Below, piece after piece: positions 6,201 through 6,341 of a stretch of 6,341 nucleotides of DNA. Source of the DNA: CAZLKT01 sp964560205. Lineage in GTDB: Bacteria; Pseudomonadota; Alphaproteobacteria; Holosporales; Holosporaceae. Below the pieces are notes generated by a model that was given only the letters and a program-made list of their open reading frames with translations, made no database searches and was not told the DNA's origin. Position 1 is the stretch's first letter. Every line of letters starts with the position of its first letter. The translations under genes were made by a program, and so were the position numbers. Location of the stretch: positions 1 to 6,341 of the forward strand of contig CAZLKT010000023.1 in assembly GCA_964560205.1 (NCBI GenBank), written 5' to 3'.

Positions 6201-6341
6201 AAAGGCAGGTTCGGTAGTATTAACGGCAGATTGTGTAGTATTAACGGCAGATTCGGTAGTATTAAAGGCAGATTCGGTAGTATTAAAGGCAGATTTGGTG
6301 GTATTAAAGGCAGATTTGGTGGTATTAAAACCAAATTTCGC
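3294..6341 (-). CDS. Gene B: repeat-rich single-pass membrane paralogue of gene A (5' end outside window)
   Basis: The frame runs without a stop from the right edge to TAA at 3296-3294, giving 1015 visible codons including 34 that touch the N gap; the start is not in the window. Counting from the edge, residues 5-95 are thirteen heptads of the type FNTTESA. A DSDAQNNNG block (97-105) follows that matches DSDAQNMNG in gene A, confirming the frame. Next come a membrane helix (about 112-131), KWKNWNP (compare KLKNWGP in gene A), a proline run, a Lys/Glu/Gln-rich 23-residue repeat (about 149-247), a charged helix (about 248-277) and a Gln/Asn/Pro/Gly-rich stretch (about 278-553). The last 425 residues match the C-terminal domain of gene A, ending CGFSANRLQKVLEG. 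Basic residues after the helix suggest the N-terminus faces out. A signal peptide like that of A and Z is expected beyond the edge. I recognise no enzymatic motif or named family. A GTG at 6005 would give a shorter protein, but the matching block upstream of it argues that coding continues to the edge. Confidence 0.82.
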   Translation of the reverse strand, partial: AKFGFNTTKSAFNTTKSAFNTTESAFNTTESAVNTTQSAVNTTEPAFNTTEPAFNTTQSAFNTTQSASNDTESTANTTEFSFNAIEPASNDTKHGYDSDAQNNNGGFFTTGNVVGGVIGAAVLLYGAFKAIEKWKNWNPAPPPPPLVGEEEQDQALKDKQEKEKQEQEXXXXXXXXXXXXXXXXXXXXXXXXXXXXXXXXXXKKEREQDQALKDKQEKEKQEQEKKKEREQDQALKDKQEKENQEQEEIRKMEEEQKKRKDKEDDREEIELLKELMGYGEIPQSNQSQPEVQGIKEVGGKGKVILESKKEAGVPFSQNQQDVNLQVVGQNGGGASSFRKNPGGQIGEPHRQQEQAAAPSSFPSFAEAEKIYPPQGAQEYGQGQEVHSMRGNQGNIRPQQKDPFSHNRNIMGNGNQPDLFQNDLGGMHQGKQQQPVQGQLFGGAGMQNLSDEGRRGMDANIRHEIQPLSLLGPQQQYVQPEGSGVPLYSQWQHPPSQPLNFSPAPGNNGLVPFANNNNQKAQKEHFVPSGNRWPESRQLEVEMEESSYNQPFFEQHKVQRPFDNDKGIVVEHVVEHVRASKMFDGNKFELSGVEDTDKTIREDIRLLCCRLRNAVMDGGMLFSPAMREKGEKVFVPKLKDVLYQRSKDELIGIVQEMIKKEDEGGPGGIRLLMQKFLRFLNNPTDFGEQYSFVNKEPEKFRVIHDVNADLGIELSDNRFDEEVESLMNDIVIISSAKINKSNLDEETKKNLENIQKKYEESNLLRRFSERYFEHNPGVSHANKEAVELLKRLSPNQYKGCNQKANIQGGYVFPEESWSQLSRLNDMLSRDCMFQNAELEGPFLNEIKQIAGKYIDNEVLLKEHKRMSLGARQNKRVCGFLSALERGINNMNDAKKILPYHLNINKSIQKNHADIMKDIIDDNGRNMVIYDSLENKDHVFICNYNKNLWLQVINLLGEGNKDTMRGYKNHIIRGLTEGSQSWDEEKKKRLVPYYELLYRHCGFSANRLQKVLEGSER
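4615..4638 (-). repeat. 12-bp tandem duplication in gene B
   Basis: The plus-strand 12-mer ACATGTTCAACC occurs twice back to back and encodes VEHV-VEHV. It is perfect and in frame, so it is probably recent. It lies between the Gln/Asn-rich stretch and the conserved C-terminal domain. Confidence 0.6.
5601..5888 (-). repeat. 69-bp tandem repeat encoding a 23-residue charged unit
   Basis: The unit (KKKEREQDQALKDKQEK followed by EKQEQE) is seen once in part before the gap (5838-5888, QDQALKDKQEK then EKQEQE), and twice after it (5670-5737 and 5601-5669). The marker GCTTGGTCTT starts at 5641 and 5710, exactly 69 bp apart, and the two copies are almost identical, differing by K versus N near the end. 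The composition (Lys, Glu, Gln) favours a long solvent-exposed helix or coiled coil on the cytoplasmic side of the membrane helix. Copy number is unknown because the array was not assembled. Confidence 0.85.
5738..5837. other. Assembly gap of exactly 100 N inside the 69-bp repeat
   Basis: A run of 100 N is a common placeholder for a gap of unknown length. It sits inside a near-perfect tandem repeat, the usual reason for assembly collapse. The marker distance across it is 168 bp, which is not a multiple of 69, so the stated length is very likely wrong. A true gap of 1 + 69k bases (1, 70, 139 and so on) would fit whole units, and any of these keeps the reading frame. Confidence 0.9.
6057..6329 (-). 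repeat. 21-bp tandem repeat encoding thirteen FNTTESA-type heptads
   Basis: The period is 21 bp. The consensus heptad is F-N-T-T-(E/Q/K)-(S/P)-A, with V, S or A replacing F in some units. Nine units nearest the right edge are nearly identical, and the four nearest the membrane helix are degenerate (such as SNDTEST, ANTTEFS, FNAIEPA). This suggests expansion from the distal side. It precedes the membrane helix and so would be outside the cytoplasm if the topology is right. No such array is present in gene A. It may continue past the window edge, although the last codons (AKFG) already deviate. Confidence 0.88.

Noticed and set aside
6057..6329. CRISPR-like array at the right edge
   Set aside because: The 21-bp units are directly adjacent with no unique spacers, and they encode an in-frame protein repeat.
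5948..6334. Minus-strand open frame encoding NLPLIPP-type repeats followed by a hydrophobic tail
   Set aside because: It is the shifted reading of the 21-bp repeat. The period is a multiple of three, so other frames stay open as well. The FNTTESA frame runs on through DSDAQN and the membrane helix into the conserved domain, so that frame is the real one.

Overview
The window is AT-rich DNA with essentially all coding on the minus strand. It holds parts or all of three members of one tandem gene family. No gene matches a family I can name with confidence, so functional calls stay structural. The architecture (compact single-frame genes, a GTG start at a conserved position, a purine-rich site 8 nt upstream of two starts, and a -10/-35 pair kept in two gene copies) points to a bacterium. 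The style of the proteins (Sec-type leader, one membrane helix, low-complexity repeats, fast-diverging paralogues in tandem) fits a host-associated or intracellular bacterium, for example an alphaproteobacterial endosymbiont. That taxon is a guess, and an AT-rich unicellular eukaryote is not fully excluded.

Layout, in the direction of transcription (right to left). Gene B (6341 to 3294) is open at the right edge. It shows a 7-residue Asn-Thr-Thr repeat, one membrane helix, a proline run, a charged 23-residue repeat interrupted by a 100-N assembly gap, a long Gln/Asn/Pro/Gly-rich stretch and a helical C-terminal domain. A 371-bp spacer (2923-3293) separates it from gene A (2922 to 304), which is complete and has a signal peptide, a basic segment, a membrane helix and the same C-terminal domain. 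A 258-bp spacer (46-303) follows. The first 15 codons of a third member, gene Z (45 to 1), run off the left edge and repeat the leader of gene A.

The two spacers are diverged copies of each other, as are the leaders and the C-terminal domains. The repeat unit of the array is therefore gene plus spacer, with leader-to-leader distance 2877 bp. Each gene appears to have its own promoter just upstream. The middle of the proteins differs strongly between A and B, giving a constant-variable-constant layout typical of surface or secreted protein families that diversify by duplication and recombination. Long plus-strand open frames lie opposite these genes and look like shadows.
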